Position numbers and translations under genes: made by a program. A model generated the notes under the pieces. The model saw only the letters and a list, made by a program, of their open reading frames with translations. It was not told the origin of the DNA and searched no databases. Shown piece after piece: positions 53,326 through 62,634 of a DNA stretch of 64,000 nt; the first letter of the stretch is position 1; each line of letters begins with the position of its first letter. Source of the stretch: Spirosoma linguale DSM 74. Its GTDB lineage: Bacteria > Bacteroidota > Bacteroidia > Cytophagales > Spirosomataceae. The stretch lies in contig CP001769.1 of assembly GCA_000024525.1 (NCBI GenBank), forward strand, positions 4,869,001 to 4,933,000, read 5' to 3'.

Positions 53326-55605
53326 ATGACCGAAGGAGAAGTAAGTTACGTATCATCCGGAGAAAGCAGCTTCAGGCGATTCCTTTACAAATACCGGCGT
53401 TTCTGGTATCTGTTTGTAATCAGCATTGGCGCTAGCCTGGTACTGGCTGTCCTTTATTTAAAATCGGCTACCCCGCAATACAATGTCAGTATAAGCCTGT
53501 TAATCAAAGATATAGAGAAAGGGCCTGACATTCGGCCGGGTAATCCGATTTTTAAAGAGTTGGATATCTTGAACTCGACAACCAGTATTGAGGATGAGAT
53601 CGAAGCGTTAAGATCGGTGACCCTGATGCACCGGGTTTTAACGGAACTTGGCTTGCAGACCAGTTATTACGTAGCCGATTCGTTCAAGAAAAGGGAGATT
53701 TTTGGCGCCGATCTGCCTATCCGTCTATCCGTTAAAACACTCTCTCAATCAGCTTATACAAAGCCGATTGCCATAGTCATTAAAAACACGCAGGAGTTTC
53801 AGCTACAGGACGGCCCCCCCCCTGCCAATACTTACCGGTTCGGTCAGTTGATCCAACGTCCTTATGGCACGTTTACGGTTCAGGCTAATCCGGAAGCCAT
53901 GCGGTGGCAGCCCAAAAAAATATTTATCTTCTTCAATAACCTGGAGGATATGGCTGAAAGCTACAGTAAAGCGACAGCCATTATTCAGCTTAATAAAAAA
54001 GCAAATGTTTTGAGTGTATACATGCAGAGTGCCGTTCCGGAGAAAGGAAAGGTTATTCTGAACAAGCTCATTGAGGTATACAATAAAGAGAACAAGGAAG
54101 ATCGTAATATTCTGGCTCTCAATACGATAAAATTCATTGAGGAACGATTAAGAGACTTAACCGCCGAATTATCGGATATAGAGAAGGCGACCGAGGAGTT
54201 CAAACGCCGAAACCAGGTAACCGATGTTCGCTCCGAAGCAAATGGGTATCTCGAAGAATCCAGAATTTATAATAATCAGCTATCGGCCAATAAAATACAA
54301 CTCGATATTGCCGAATCGCTGGAACGATACCTGGCACGGCAAAAGCAAAAATATGAGTTGGTACCCAGTAACCTGACAATCAACGACCCAACACTACAGG
54401 ACTTTATTGGTAAATTTAACGATCTGCTCCTCCAGCGGGAACGTATGCTGCGTACCAGCGAAACAACAAACCCACTGGTCGTACACATCGATGAGCAGCT
54501 GGCCAGCTTCAGACAGTCCATTCTTGAAAACTTAAAGACCGTAAAACGGGGCCTGCTCATTACGCAGGGCGACCTGACAGCCAAAATCAGTAACTTACAG
54601 CAGCACATCACTCAGGTACCCGATATTGAGCGCCAGCTCAACGCCATAAACCGGCAGGAAGGCGTTAAGCGAAATCTGTATTCGTTTCTGCTGCAAAAAC
54701 GGGAAGAATCGTCGCTGTCGCTGGCAGCTACCCTTTCAAATACCCGCGTCATTGATCCAGCAACGGCCTCTAAAACACCCGTTTCACCCAAAAAACCCGT
54801 TATTTTTGCCCTGGCATTTGTACTGGGGCTGATTTTACCCCTTGCTTTTATTACTGTTCCTGATTTGCTGAGCAACAAGGTTCGCCAGCGCAGCGATGTA
54901 TCGACCGCCGTTGCAGTGCCTATTCTGGGCGAGGTAACGCACTACAGAAAGAAAGGGATTTTCGTTATATCGCAGGAAACCAGGAAGCCAATAATCGAGC
55001 AGCTTCGCCTGATACGAAGCAACCTACATTTTTCAACTGCCAACCAGCCGCACCAGGTTATTCTGGTAACGTCCAGCGTAGCTAAAGAAGGAAAAACCTT
55101 TTTTAGTATCAATCTGGCTCTAAGCCTCTGCTTTCTGAATAAAAAAGTAGCCCTGCTCGATTTAAACTTCCGGAACCCACGCCTTCTGACCGGTCTGCGG
55201 GTGGAGCATGAGGTTGGTCTAACGGATTACCTGAACGGTAGCACTCCCTCCCTGAACAGCCTGTTGACACCCTTTCCGGGTACACCCAATCTGTCGGTTA
55301 TCGGTACGGGACCTTTGCCCGCCAATGCGCCTGAGTTTTTGCTGAATGCAGGTATAGGCACATTGATCAGCGAGCTGCGGGAACGCTTCGACTATGTTAT
55401 TATCGACTCGGCACCCGTGGGCGAGGTGGCCGATACCTTTGCGCTGGCCGATCATATCGACACCACCATTTTTGTTGTGCGTTTCAACTACACCCCTATA
55501 GAACGGCTTGAAAGTATCCGGGAAGCCCATCTGGAAAACAAATTGAAACGTCCGCTCATCGTGCTCAACGACGCCCGGAAGGAGAATAGTTACCGAGTAA
55601 AATAG
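53326..55605 (+). CDS. Wzc-like polysaccharide co-polymerase / tyrosine autokinase
   Basis: 759 aa. Wzz domain with membrane helices near 28-48 and 490-510, coiled-coil periplasmic part (~255-430), and a GNVR-like end. The cytoplasmic BY-kinase domain has Walker A VTSSVAKEGKTFFSINLA near 582-600, Walker A' ALLDLNFRNPRLL near 610 (Asn where a second Asp is usual), and Walker B FDYVIIDSAPVGEV near 685. The C-terminal end has a single tyrosine (ENSYRVK), not the usual tyrosine cluster, so autophosphorylation control may be reduced. It works with the Wza protein upstream in export. Confidence 0.9.
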   Translation: MTEGEVSYVSSGESSFRRFLYKYRRFWYLFVISIGASLVLAVLYLKSATPQYNVSISLLIKDIEKGPDIRPGNPIFKELDILNSTTSIEDEIEALRSVTLMHRVLTELGLQTSYYVADSFKKREIFGADLPIRLSVKTLSQSAYTKPIAIVIKNTQEFQLQDGPPPANTYRFGQLIQRPYGTFTVQANPEAMRWQPKKIFIFFNNLEDMAESYSKATAIIQLNKKANVLSVYMQSAVPEKGKVILNKLIEVYNKENKEDRNILALNTIKFIEERLRDLTAELSDIEKATEEFKRRNQVTDVRSEANGYLEESRIYNNQLSANKIQLDIAESLERYLARQKQKYELVPSNLTINDPTLQDFIGKFNDLLLQRERMLRTSETTNPLVVHIDEQLASFRQSILENLKTVKRGLLITQGDLTAKISNLQQHITQVPDIERQLNAINRQEGVKRNLYSFLLQKREESSLSLAATLSNTRVIDPATASKTPVSPKKPVIFALAFVLGLILPLAFITVPDLLSNKVRQRSDVSTAVAVPILGEVTHYRKKGIFVISQETRKPIIEQLRLIRSNLHFSTANQPHQVILVTSSVAKEGKTFFSINLALSLCFLNKKVALLDLNFRNPRLLTGLRVEHEVGLTDYLNGSTPSLNSLLTPFPGTPNLSVIGTGPLPANAPEFLLNAGIGTLISELRERFDYVIIDSAPVGEVADTFALADHIDTTIFVVRFNYTPIERLESIREAHLENKLKRPLIVLNDARKENSYRVK

Positions 55606-55628
55606 CCACAGTAAACAACAAATGAATA

Positions 55629-57104
55629 ATGTTAGGCAAGAAGATAGGACAGAACTTTTTCATTAGTATCATATCAATGGGCCTGGGTATCCTGAGCTCT
55701 GTATTTATTGCCCGTATTGGCGGACCAACCATCATGGGCAATATCGGGCTGGCCATGTCTTTCCAAGTTTTGGTGAAGTCGATATTTACGCATACCGTTA
55801 ACAGCGTTCATTTGAAAATGTACAATGAAAACAACCAGATAGGGCTCAAGAACTACATGGTTGTTTTTGTGTTGTATAATGTCCTCACATCGTTATTGGT
55901 TTTATCCTTTGTTCTCTGGAATCACTTTAGTCACAACGGCACCTTTACCGATCTTCAGATCTCACTGATTGTCATTTTTATCCTCCAGGATTACTTAATG
56001 ACGCCCTTTTATATTTACATAACGGATCAATCGTCGAAACTCAATATTATCAGGTCCAACATGACTGATTTTTATGCTCAGACGCTGATCAATATTGCCA
56101 AAATTGCCGCCGTTCTGCTGGGAGAATCGGAAATTGGGATTGCCTGGTACATTATGGCAGCTTGCGCGTTAAGCTCTGTTTATCCACTGATCAATTTGAT
56201 CCGGTCGGACTTTGGCACCTACTCCCTGGCGGTTGTAAAGAAGTACATCCGTTACTCCATGACGATTTCCACATCTACGATTGCCTACGGATTATTGGTC
56301 AGCTTCGACAAAGTACTACTGGGGCTTTACCAGGTTTCGCCGGAGCAAATTGGCTTTTATAACGTGGGAAACCGACTCGGGCTGCTGCTCATGACCTTAG
56401 GCATTAGCATTGGCAGTATTCTGTTATCGGTTTTCTCTAAGAACGCAACGGACAACAACAACGACAAAACGATCAGCCAGTTAAGCAGCTATGAACGATT
56501 CATCACCATCAGCTTCTTACCGGCGGTTCTGGCCGCTTCGCTGTTCGGCAACGAGTTGATCACACTGGTTTTTGGCGCCCGCTACCTCGAAGCATTCCCG
56601 GTGCTGATTCTGTCGATTCTGTTCGCTTATGTCAAAATATTGACCATTCCCTACCAGAACTACTTATTTGCCAATAACAGCTTCAGGGCGTTTAACCGCA
56701 ATTCGATCCTATTCATTGTGGCTATTGTCTTTTTCTCAACTACAATGGCCTATTTCAATTTCTTCAATGATCTGCCGATTTCCGTTGCCGTTGCCCTGTT
56801 GCTGGCCTGTCTGCTTGAGCGTGTGCTGTTCACCCGCGATGCCGCCAAAATAGACCCCCAGATTCGGCTGTTCTTCCATCCAGGAATGATGCTTTTCTTC
56901 ACCGGCATCACCGTGGGCTGGTTTGTTCTGGATGAATTCATACCCGCTACCAACTACCTGCTGAGCTATGGAATTCGTGTGGTGATTTTGCTCGGTCTAC
57001 TACCAGTCGGCTACCTTTTGGGAATATACACCAAAGATGACTTCTACATGATTACTGATCTATTGAACATACCGACTGGCAGGAAAGCAGTCTCACAGGC
57101 GTAA
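55629..57104 (+). CDS. Oligosaccharide flippase (Wzx, MOP/MATE superfamily)
   Basis: 491 aa with about 12-14 hydrophobic segments. The N-terminal ISIISMGLGILSSVFIARIGG pattern fits polysaccharide translocases. It moves undecaprenyl-linked repeat units across the inner membrane. It begins 24 bp after the kinase gene. A decayed EpsG copy is joined directly after its TAA stop. It is the only flippase seen in the window, including the leftward operon. Confidence 0.88.
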   Translation: MLGKKIGQNFFISIISMGLGILSSVFIARIGGPTIMGNIGLAMSFQVLVKSIFTHTVNSVHLKMYNENNQIGLKNYMVVFVLYNVLTSLLVLSFVLWNHFSHNGTFTDLQISLIVIFILQDYLMTPFYIYITDQSSKLNIIRSNMTDFYAQTLINIAKIAAVLLGESEIGIAWYIMAACALSSVYPLINLIRSDFGTYSLAVVKKYIRYSMTISTSTIAYGLLVSFDKVLLGLYQVSPEQIGFYNVGNRLGLLLMTLGISIGSILLSVFSKNATDNNNDKTISQLSSYERFITISFLPAVLAASLFGNELITLVFGARYLEAFPVLILSILFAYVKILTIPYQNYLFANNSFRAFNRNSILFIVAIVFFSTTMAYFNFFNDLPISVAVALLLACLLERVLFTRDAAKIDPQIRLFFHPGMMLFFTGITVGWFVLDEFIPATNYLLSYGIRVVILLGLLPVGYLLGIYTKDDFYMITDLLNIPTGRKAVSQA

Positions 57105-57111
57105 CAAAACC

Positions 57112-57301
57112 ATGGTCATTGGGGGTACTCACCTACCTCCTGCTGGCGGTCGACATTGTCATTATGTGGTATTATAGCCTTTATTGTGAATGGCTTTGTA
57201 AAAAAGCCATTCACAATAAAGCAGTCGGCAACTCGCCATTCCGATTGATATTTTTGGAAAATATTTTACAGACAAGGCCCAAAAAACTATCTAATTATTG
57301 A
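57112..57301 (+). pseudogene. Internally deleted, frameshifted copy of the EpsG-like gene
   Basis: The DNA matches pieces of the intact EpsG gene at 59189-60376 in order: start CATGGTCATTGGGG (as at 59754), then VDIVIMWY (as VDIAIMWY near 60003), then KKAIHNKAVGNSPFRLIF (as KAIYNRAADNSPFRFVF) and the end LQTRPKKLSNY (as LQTRPQKLSDY). One extra G in the G-run near 57120 shifts the frame against the ATG. Homology starts right at the flippase stop and ends at the gene's own stop. The middle includes a perfect 18-bp inverted repeat not in the parent gene. Confidence 0.85.
57180..57220. repeat. Perfect 18-bp inverted repeat within the EpsG remnant
   Basis: TTTATTGTGAATGGCTTT (57180-57197), loop gtaaa, AAAGCCATTCACAATAAA (57203-57220). 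It spans a deletion junction between remnant pieces and looks like the product of a template switch during the deletion. Confidence 0.85.
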
Positions 57302-58037
57302 CAATAAGCCGGTGCTCTTCAACAAAAGGTTACCATATAATCAACCGCTAACTATTTAGCTCTTTTCTAAAAATGCGTAAACGCAGAAATACGATTTACC
57401 TACGCCGATTTATTTTCAAACAAGAGCTATGAAAATAAATCGACTGGGTACCATTTTTTAGTAAAGCCCTGTTTTAGTACAGGCTAAAACGATTTAATAC
57501 AATGAATAGGGGTTATGAATAAAATATGAATTTACCTCAGTAAATCTACGATGAAATAGTGTTGAATAGCCGTTTCGAACGAGGCTATCCTTTCTACAAC
57601 AGGGCTTTATCAACCACCTTAAGCGTTTTTTAAAGTAGAAGATACGTTAAAAATCATTCAGAGTGCTAAAAAAGTCTATATTCGGTAACTTGTATTATAT
57701 GCATACTATGTTTTAAAAATAAATTTTACATCTAATATCCAAATAGAGATAACGTTTGTATTCATTCTAATCAATGTCTATATTAGAGTACATCAAGTCC
57801 ACCTTTGACAATACATTCTGAATATCAATTAGTTACCTTATGCAGTTAATAAAATTTACCGGGGAGAGCAACAACTGACTGCATTTTTCAAGGCCGTTTC
57901 GCGCTTAGTACAACGGTCGGGACCCTTCGATTCGCCTTTTACCATCTTTGCAATTCAGGCCTTGATGCGTATGTTTACATAAGATTAATTATAAAATTAA
58001 ACTATACGAAAGCCCGACGGGCTACAAAATCGACTAT
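57302..58037. other. AT-rich gap with nested dyads
   Basis: About 735 bp, no supportable gene. Dyads seen: CGATTTATTTTCA/TGAAAATAAATCG (57406-57418 and 57430-57442, perfect), and TAAAGCCCTGTT/AACAGGGCTTTA (57462-57473 and 57598-57609, perfect), the latter enclosing ATAGCC/GGCTAT (57566-57588). The rest is plain AT-rich sequence. It may be decayed polysaccharide-locus DNA. Confidence 0.5.
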
Positions 58038-58574
58038 ATGAATAAGCCTGATGTTAGTTATAGCATATTTCAAGATTGGCGGGCAAATCGAGGTAATATA
58101 AAGGCCCAGTTTATACTGTCTCTATTTCGTTTAGCTACGTGGGTTCGAAGCAATAAAATTCTGATTATACTATTCATCTGGTATTTACCCTTCTATCGTT
58201 TTTTTGTGGAATGGGTGATGGGTATCGAACTACCCTGGAGCTTAAAAGCAGGTCGTGGTTTAAAACTTCAACATGGCCAGGCTCTTGTGGTACACGGACA
58301 AACTATTATTGGGAGCAATTGCGGTCTTAAACACTCTACTACTATTGGCATCCGCATGAATCCTGATGGTAGTGTTGGCAGAGCCCCGATCATTGGCAAT
58401 AATGTAGATATAGGCGCTCATGTGTGTATTATTGGTGCTATAGAAATTGGCGATAATGTAGCAATTGGAGCAGGGTCTATTGTTGTCAAAAGTATTCCTC
58501 CAAACTGCGTAGTAGTAGGCAATCCTGCTCGCGTTGTTAAAGTTAACGAACCTGTAACTAGTTCTTATTCGTAA
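58038..58574 (+). CDS. Serine-acetyltransferase-like hexapeptide acetyltransferase
   Basis: 178 aa. The N-terminal helical region includes a hydrophobic stretch (ILIILFIWYLPFYRFFVEWV). Left-handed beta-helix hexapeptide repeats follow from ~88 (GQTIIGSNCGLKHSTTIGI, NNVDIGAHVCIIGAIEIGDN, VAIGAGSIVVKSIPP). The end VVVGNPARVVK is typical of the CysE/NodL/WcaB type. In this context it probably O-acetylates the polysaccharide or a precursor rather than serine. Markedly AT-rich compared with the core genes, suggesting transfer. Confidence 0.85.
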   Translation: MNKPDVSYSIFQDWRANRGNIKAQFILSLFRLATWVRSNKILIILFIWYLPFYRFFVEWVMGIELPWSLKAGRGLKLQHGQALVVHGQTIIGSNCGLKHSTTIGIRMNPDGSVGRAPIIGNNVDIGAHVCIIGAIEIGDNVAIGAGSIVVKSIPPNCVVVGNPARVVKVNEPVTSSYS

Positions 58575-59188
58575 TAACGAGTACCGACAACAATAGATAC
58601 GAGCCTGGCGAGTTGCGAAACCAACTAACTTTTAATGTTCATACGTATTATTGTGGCAAAACTTCATTAACTATAAACCGATTTTATCGGAAGTAAGACC
58701 TAAGAAAATTTTCAGTATTCAATGATAGCTATTTCAATTTTATCAATGCTTATCTAATTAATCACATAAGGCTAAAGAAACAAAAAAAAATGTTCGTCTT
58801 AAGTATCGGCCCATCCACTCCAACAGGCTCACTAACTAAATACCCTTATCGACGCACTAATAAAAACCGGTGATTTCATTGATTGCCCTCGCCAGTTTAG
58901 TAAAGTAACCTTATTCGCGTGCTGTTTTAAGTGTTTATTATCTAACTAATGTGGCATAATTTCTTTCGCTTGAAAAATTTAATGTTCAGTACCAAACTAT
59001 TAAACCTACTCCCGTTGTAAAAAAAGAGAACTATATAAACTCATTTTTTTAGTTTACCTGGTGATTGTAGCCTTGATTAAGCCAATCAATTAAAACATCC
59101 GGGTAATAACCAAACGAACGTTCAGCATACTGAAAGTCAATAGCATAAAAATTTAGTCGAACGAAATCGTATCGATTCAGCAAAAGGC
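58575..59188. other. AT-rich intergenic region
   Basis: About 610 bp before the EpsG gene. I find no supportable ORF, no strong hairpin and no clear TAnnTTTG promoter. Composition is as AT-rich as the neighbouring gaps of this locus. Confidence 0.5.
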
Positions 59189-60376
59189 ATGGTCGAGCCC
59201 GGAACATACATCATATATACCTTATTAATGGGGTCGATGCTGCTATTCTCACTGCCATCGGCAAAGGCAGTTGTTGACCAACGCACCGGGCTCATCACTT
59301 TTCCTAACTACTGGGGGCCAAACCTCATTGGTCTCATTATCCTCTACAGCTTCGTGGTCGGTTGCCGCTACTACGTGGGTATCGACTACAAGGTCTACGT
59401 GGAGATCTTCCTCGAACTCAAAGAAACCGGCATAGTACCCAGAGAAATTGAGTTTGGCTATGAGTTTATGAATGTAGTACTCAACTACATAGGCGCTCAT
59501 TTTACCTACATCTTCATTCTGATGGCTTTATTCCAGATGTTCTTTTTCTACAAAGCTCTGGAGAAGTTCCCTTTCATTCTGCCCTGGTTCACCTTCTTTT
59601 TCTTTGTCAGCCTGATGATGTTCAGCAGCATGAACATCATGCGCCAGTCGCTGGCCTGGTTCGTCTTCTTCTACACCCTCAACCTGGCCATCGACAAAAA
59701 GTGGGGCTGGGCGCTACTGTGCATCTTCTTTGGCTACAGCTTTCACAAAACCATGGTCATTGGGGTACTCACCTACCCCCTGCTGCTCACCGATATTGCC
59801 AAAAATAAGTATGTGCAGATCGGTATTCTGCTGGTGGTTACAGTGCTGGCCTCCTCCATCCTGACCCTGATACTGGCAGCCGTGTCGCCCCTGGTCAATC
59901 TGATGGGCTACGGGTACTACATCGATAACCTCGACTACATGTATGAGATAACGGCGGAGAATAAAGTAGGGGCAGGTACGGCCAATGCGTTGTTTTTTGT
60001 GGTCGACATTGCCATCATGTGGTACAGCCCCGAGCTGAAAGAGAACTTCAAGAAGTATGATTTTTATAAATACTATAACCTTTATTTTGTAGGCGCTATT
60101 CTGGACCGCATTGTATCGGATAATTTCATTATGGCCCGTACGAACGATTACTTACTCAACTTCCGGGTGGTGATCATGAGTTTCTTTTTTTATTTCCTCT
60201 TCAACACTGAAACCCAGAAAGTTATAAAGCGAGTATTCGGCTGCGTTATTGCCTTTATAATGATTGCTTTTTTCTATAAAGCCATCTACAACAGAGCAGC
60301 GGATAACTCACCATTTCGTTTTGTCTTTATGGAAGATGTGTTGCAGACAAGGCCCCAAAAATTATCTGATTATTAG
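59189..60376 (+). CDS. EpsG-family polysaccharide polymerase (Wzy type)
   Basis: 395 aa with about 10 membrane segments. EpsG-like features: VGCRYYVGIDYKVYVEIF near 53-70, FEYG-like EFGYEFMNVVLNY near 90, MNIMRQSLAWFVFFYTLNL near 150-168 and GYSFHKTMVIGVLTYPLLL near 183-201, including the family's conserved Arg-Gln and His. EpsG proteins polymerise exopolysaccharide repeat units. A decayed copy lies 2.1 kb upstream. It is followed after 51 bp by a GT2 gene. Confidence 0.88.
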   Translation: MVEPGTYIIYTLLMGSMLLFSLPSAKAVVDQRTGLITFPNYWGPNLIGLIILYSFVVGCRYYVGIDYKVYVEIFLELKETGIVPREIEFGYEFMNVVLNYIGAHFTYIFILMALFQMFFFYKALEKFPFILPWFTFFFFVSLMMFSSMNIMRQSLAWFVFFYTLNLAIDKKWGWALLCIFFGYSFHKTMVIGVLTYPLLLTDIAKNKYVQIGILLVVTVLASSILTLILAAVSPLVNLMGYGYYIDNLDYMYEITAENKVGAGTANALFFVVDIAIMWYSPELKENFKKYDFYKYYNLYFVGAILDRIVSDNFIMARTNDYLLNFRVVIMSFFFYFLFNTETQKVIKRVFGCVIAFIMIAFFYKAIYNRAADNSPFRFVFMEDVLQTRPQKLSDY

Positions 60377-60427
60377 ACGTATTTTGTCATCTAAATCCGT
60401 AACGACCAACTTTAAAAGCAAACGTAT

Positions 60428-61318
60428 ATGTTTCACTATAGCATCATTATTTGTACGTATAACCGAGTCGATTTTCTGAAAGAAACAATTGAGTCGCTTC
60501 TCTTACATTTTAAAGATTATTCGAAATACGAGTTGCTTATTATTGATAATAAGTCGACGGATAATACGGCCGAAGTCGTAAAACCATTTCTACGTTTCCC
60601 GCACGTTCGGTATGTCCTTGAAACGAATCAGGGCTTATCGTACGCCCGAAACAGGGGAATAAAAGAAGCCAGGAATGAAGTACTTATTTTCCTGGATGAC
60701 GACATTGATATTGAAGCAAACTATCTGGACATCTGCGACCAGATTTATAGCGACCCGAACACGCATGTAGTAGGGGGAAAAGTGCTGCCTTACCAGTCCG
60801 CCATTCCGGCCTGGATGCCCGAACAGTTTTATTACCTGATGAGCGTCTTCGATCTGGGAAACTCGGCTTGTTATACCCAAAAATTAATGGGTGCCAATTA
60901 TTCTATGCGCCGGGACGCAGCCCTGAAAATCGGCTGGTACAACGTTGAGTTGGGTCGGAAAGGCTCTAATCTAATGGGTGGTGAAGAAGTAGACTACCTG
61001 AACCGGGCACGCGACTTGGGCTATCAGGTCTTGTATCGCCCCGACCTGGTGGTTTACCATAAGATTGGCAACAAGCTGAACAAAAAGTACATCTTCGACT
61101 ATGCCTATTACCTGGGCAGAAGTGAGCGTATTATTGAGGTACAGCGTAGTAAACCACGGTTCTTGGCCAAGTGCGTCAAGGCGGTCCTGATGATTGGTTT
61201 ACATGCTGTTTATGGCTTTTATGCTCCCAATCCAAAGCAGCAGACGTATTTCAAAATAAAGCAGTTGTACAGCTTTGCGTACCTAAACCTGTTTGCCAAC
61301 AAGTTCGGTAAGAAGTAA
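60428..61318 (+). CDS. GT2-family glycosyltransferase
   Basis: 296 aa. GT-A fold: SIIICTYNRVDFLKETIESL at the N-terminus, LLIIDNKSTDNTAEVV near 38-53, NQGLSYARNRGIKEAR near 72-87, DxD motif VLIFLDDDIDIEANYL near 90-105, and GGEEVDYLNRARDLGY near 185-200. It adds a sugar from an NDP donor to the growing repeat unit. Last gene of the second polysaccharide locus; the following gene is convergent. Confidence 0.92.
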   Translation: MFHYSIIICTYNRVDFLKETIESLLLHFKDYSKYELLIIDNKSTDNTAEVVKPFLRFPHVRYVLETNQGLSYARNRGIKEARNEVLIFLDDDIDIEANYLDICDQIYSDPNTHVVGGKVLPYQSAIPAWMPEQFYYLMSVFDLGNSACYTQKLMGANYSMRRDAALKIGWYNVELGRKGSNLMGGEEVDYLNRARDLGYQVLYRPDLVVYHKIGNKLNKKYIFDYAYYLGRSERIIEVQRSKPRFLAKCVKAVLMIGLHAVYGFYAPNPKQQTYFKIKQLYSFAYLNLFANKFGKK

Positions 61319-61394
61319 GCTACAGCCTGTTCATGCATCACATGCGTTTTCCGATGGCCAGGCAACCGCATTTGACTGGCTATGCTTTGGCCTG

Positions 61395-61862
61395 CTATCC
61401 TCTCAGTTTGTAAACATTCATTGTGTTGCCCGTCTTCTGATCGGATGTCGTACGCGTAAGCGTAACGGAAGTACCATCAATAAGGTCCGAGATTGTAAAC
61501 GTAATGGTGCCGTTTGTACCGGTAGGCTGAGGATTAAGTCCTTCGAGTATCAGAGTATTATCGTTTTGTACCCGGTAGGTTCCGGCAAAGGTTGTTAAAT
61601 CAGCACCGGACGTTCCATCCGAAAGCCGGTATCGAACCGTGGGCGGGGCGGACAGATCAAGCGAAAACTGTGCGTAACCGGGTTTAATATTCGATGGAGC
61701 CCCTTCGAGATAAACAACGGTCCCGTTTTCGATTACGGATACCAGAGTGTAGGAACGCTTGAGTCGATCAGCGTTGGGTGGTTGTGGGGTGGTACTACAA
61801 CCAGTGGCAAAAACCAGGGCAATGACACCGGCAAAAAGAGAGGCAAGCAACGTTGTTTTCAT
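61395..61862 (-). CDS. Lipocalin-like lipoprotein
   Basis: 155 aa. Signal peptide and lipobox FATGC near residue 22. The mature part is beta-rich with RLKRSYTLVSVIENGTVVYL, FAGTYRVQNDNTLILEGL and ITFTISDLIDGTSVTLTRT. This pattern (start of strand W/Y..V.V, final T...G.T...Y.L) fits the lipocalin-like small lipoproteins common in Bacteroidota. Function unknown. Confidence 0.7.
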   Translation of the reverse strand: MKTTLLASLFAGVIALVFATGCSTTPQPPNADRLKRSYTLVSVIENGTVVYLEGAPSNIKPGYAQFSLDLSAPPTVRYRLSDGTSGADLTTFAGTYRVQNDNTLILEGLNPQPTGTNGTITFTISDLIDGTSVTLTRTTSDQKTGNTMNVYKLRG

Positions 61863-61926
61863 TAAGCTGTTTGTGGGTATAAAAAGTGTGGTAATAAGTA
61901 AGCAGGGCGGTCAGTAAAGCAGCCTG

Positions 61927-62142
61927 TTATTCCTTCTCAGGTATAATCTCTTCCACCTGATCCGATTTGGACGGGGTCTGATCCGGCAAGTTCAGCTTTG
62001 TTTGTAACTCACTAATCAGCGACTTTCTCGTTCGTATTTGCTTGTTGTATTGACCGTAAGCAACAACATAGCCTAAAAAGAAGGCAGCAGCCAATAGCAG
62101 CAGTATCTCGGTAAACGCTACCCAGGGGTTTAGCGGATTCAT
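61927..62142 (-). CDS. Small single-pass membrane protein
   Basis: 71 aa. One membrane helix (AFTEILLLLAAAFFLGYVVA) at ~9-28, then a cytoplasmic charged tail with a short helical region and acidic end. It overlaps the preceding gene by 4 bp (ATGA), so it belongs to the sheath/OmpA operon. Family not recognised. Confidence 0.65.
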   Translation of the reverse strand: MNPLNPWVAFTEILLLLAAAFFLGYVVAYGQYNKQIRTRKSLISELQTKLNLPDQTPSKSDQVEEIIPEKE

Positions 62143-62633
62143 AACAAAAGCGTGGGTTGAAAGTCCGTGTATACACCCTTACGCATTTGCTCCTGCCATC
62201 CCCTGAGTTCGTCCCAGCGCCCCTCGGCAGCCAGCCAGGCCTGCTTTGGCCAGGTCACCGGATCATCGGTATAGATCAATGGGCCGTGCTCGGCCAGCAC
62301 CCGCCGAATGGTTGTGATGGGTGTGTTGGCCAATTGCGTAAAGGTGTGGATACCAACCCCGTTCAGAATAGCCTCGACCTTTGTATTGACACCCGCTATC
62401 TCTTTCAGATCATCCCGGCCCGGCGCCGAACTGAATACTTCCTCAACCTCCGGTTCAATGATCTCCCGGGCGTCAAGCTCGGCCTGAAGCAGTTGGTATT
62501 TCTCGTTCAGGCGCCCAAGCTGCTGCTTAAAACGCTCCCGAAAAATAAGATAGGCCAGTATAGCCGCTCCCTGAAGCATCAGAAAGTGCAGCAGACTGGC
62601 ATTTTCAAGGTGAAACGGATTCAGGTCAAACAT
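62139..62633 (-). CDS. Membrane-anchored helix-hairpin-helix-type protein
   Basis: 164 aa. Membrane helix near 14-33, a charged coiled-coil-like linker (EKYQLLQAELDAREIIEPEV) and a C-terminal helix-hairpin-helix-like domain (DDLKEIAGVNTKVEAILNGV, THTF-like IHTFTQLANTPITTIRRVL, WPKQAWLAAEGRWDEL). This C-terminal module is found in many bacterial proteins described as HhH/DUF4332-like; its ligand is uncertain. It follows the OmpA-domain gene by one base. Confidence 0.7.
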   Translation of the reverse strand: MFDLNPFHLENASLLHFLMLQGAAILAYLIFRERFKQQLGRLNEKYQLLQAELDAREIIEPEVEEVFSSAPGRDDLKEIAGVNTKVEAILNGVGIHTFTQLANTPITTIRRVLAEHGPLIYTDDPVTWPKQAWLAAEGRWDELRGWQEQMRKGVYTDFQPTLLL

Positions 62634-62634
62634 G

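Noticed and set aside
57842..57880. Tiny ORF starting ATGCAGTTAATAAAATTT
   Set aside because: Only 12 codons before a stop and no recognisable similarity; considered chance in AT-rich DNA.
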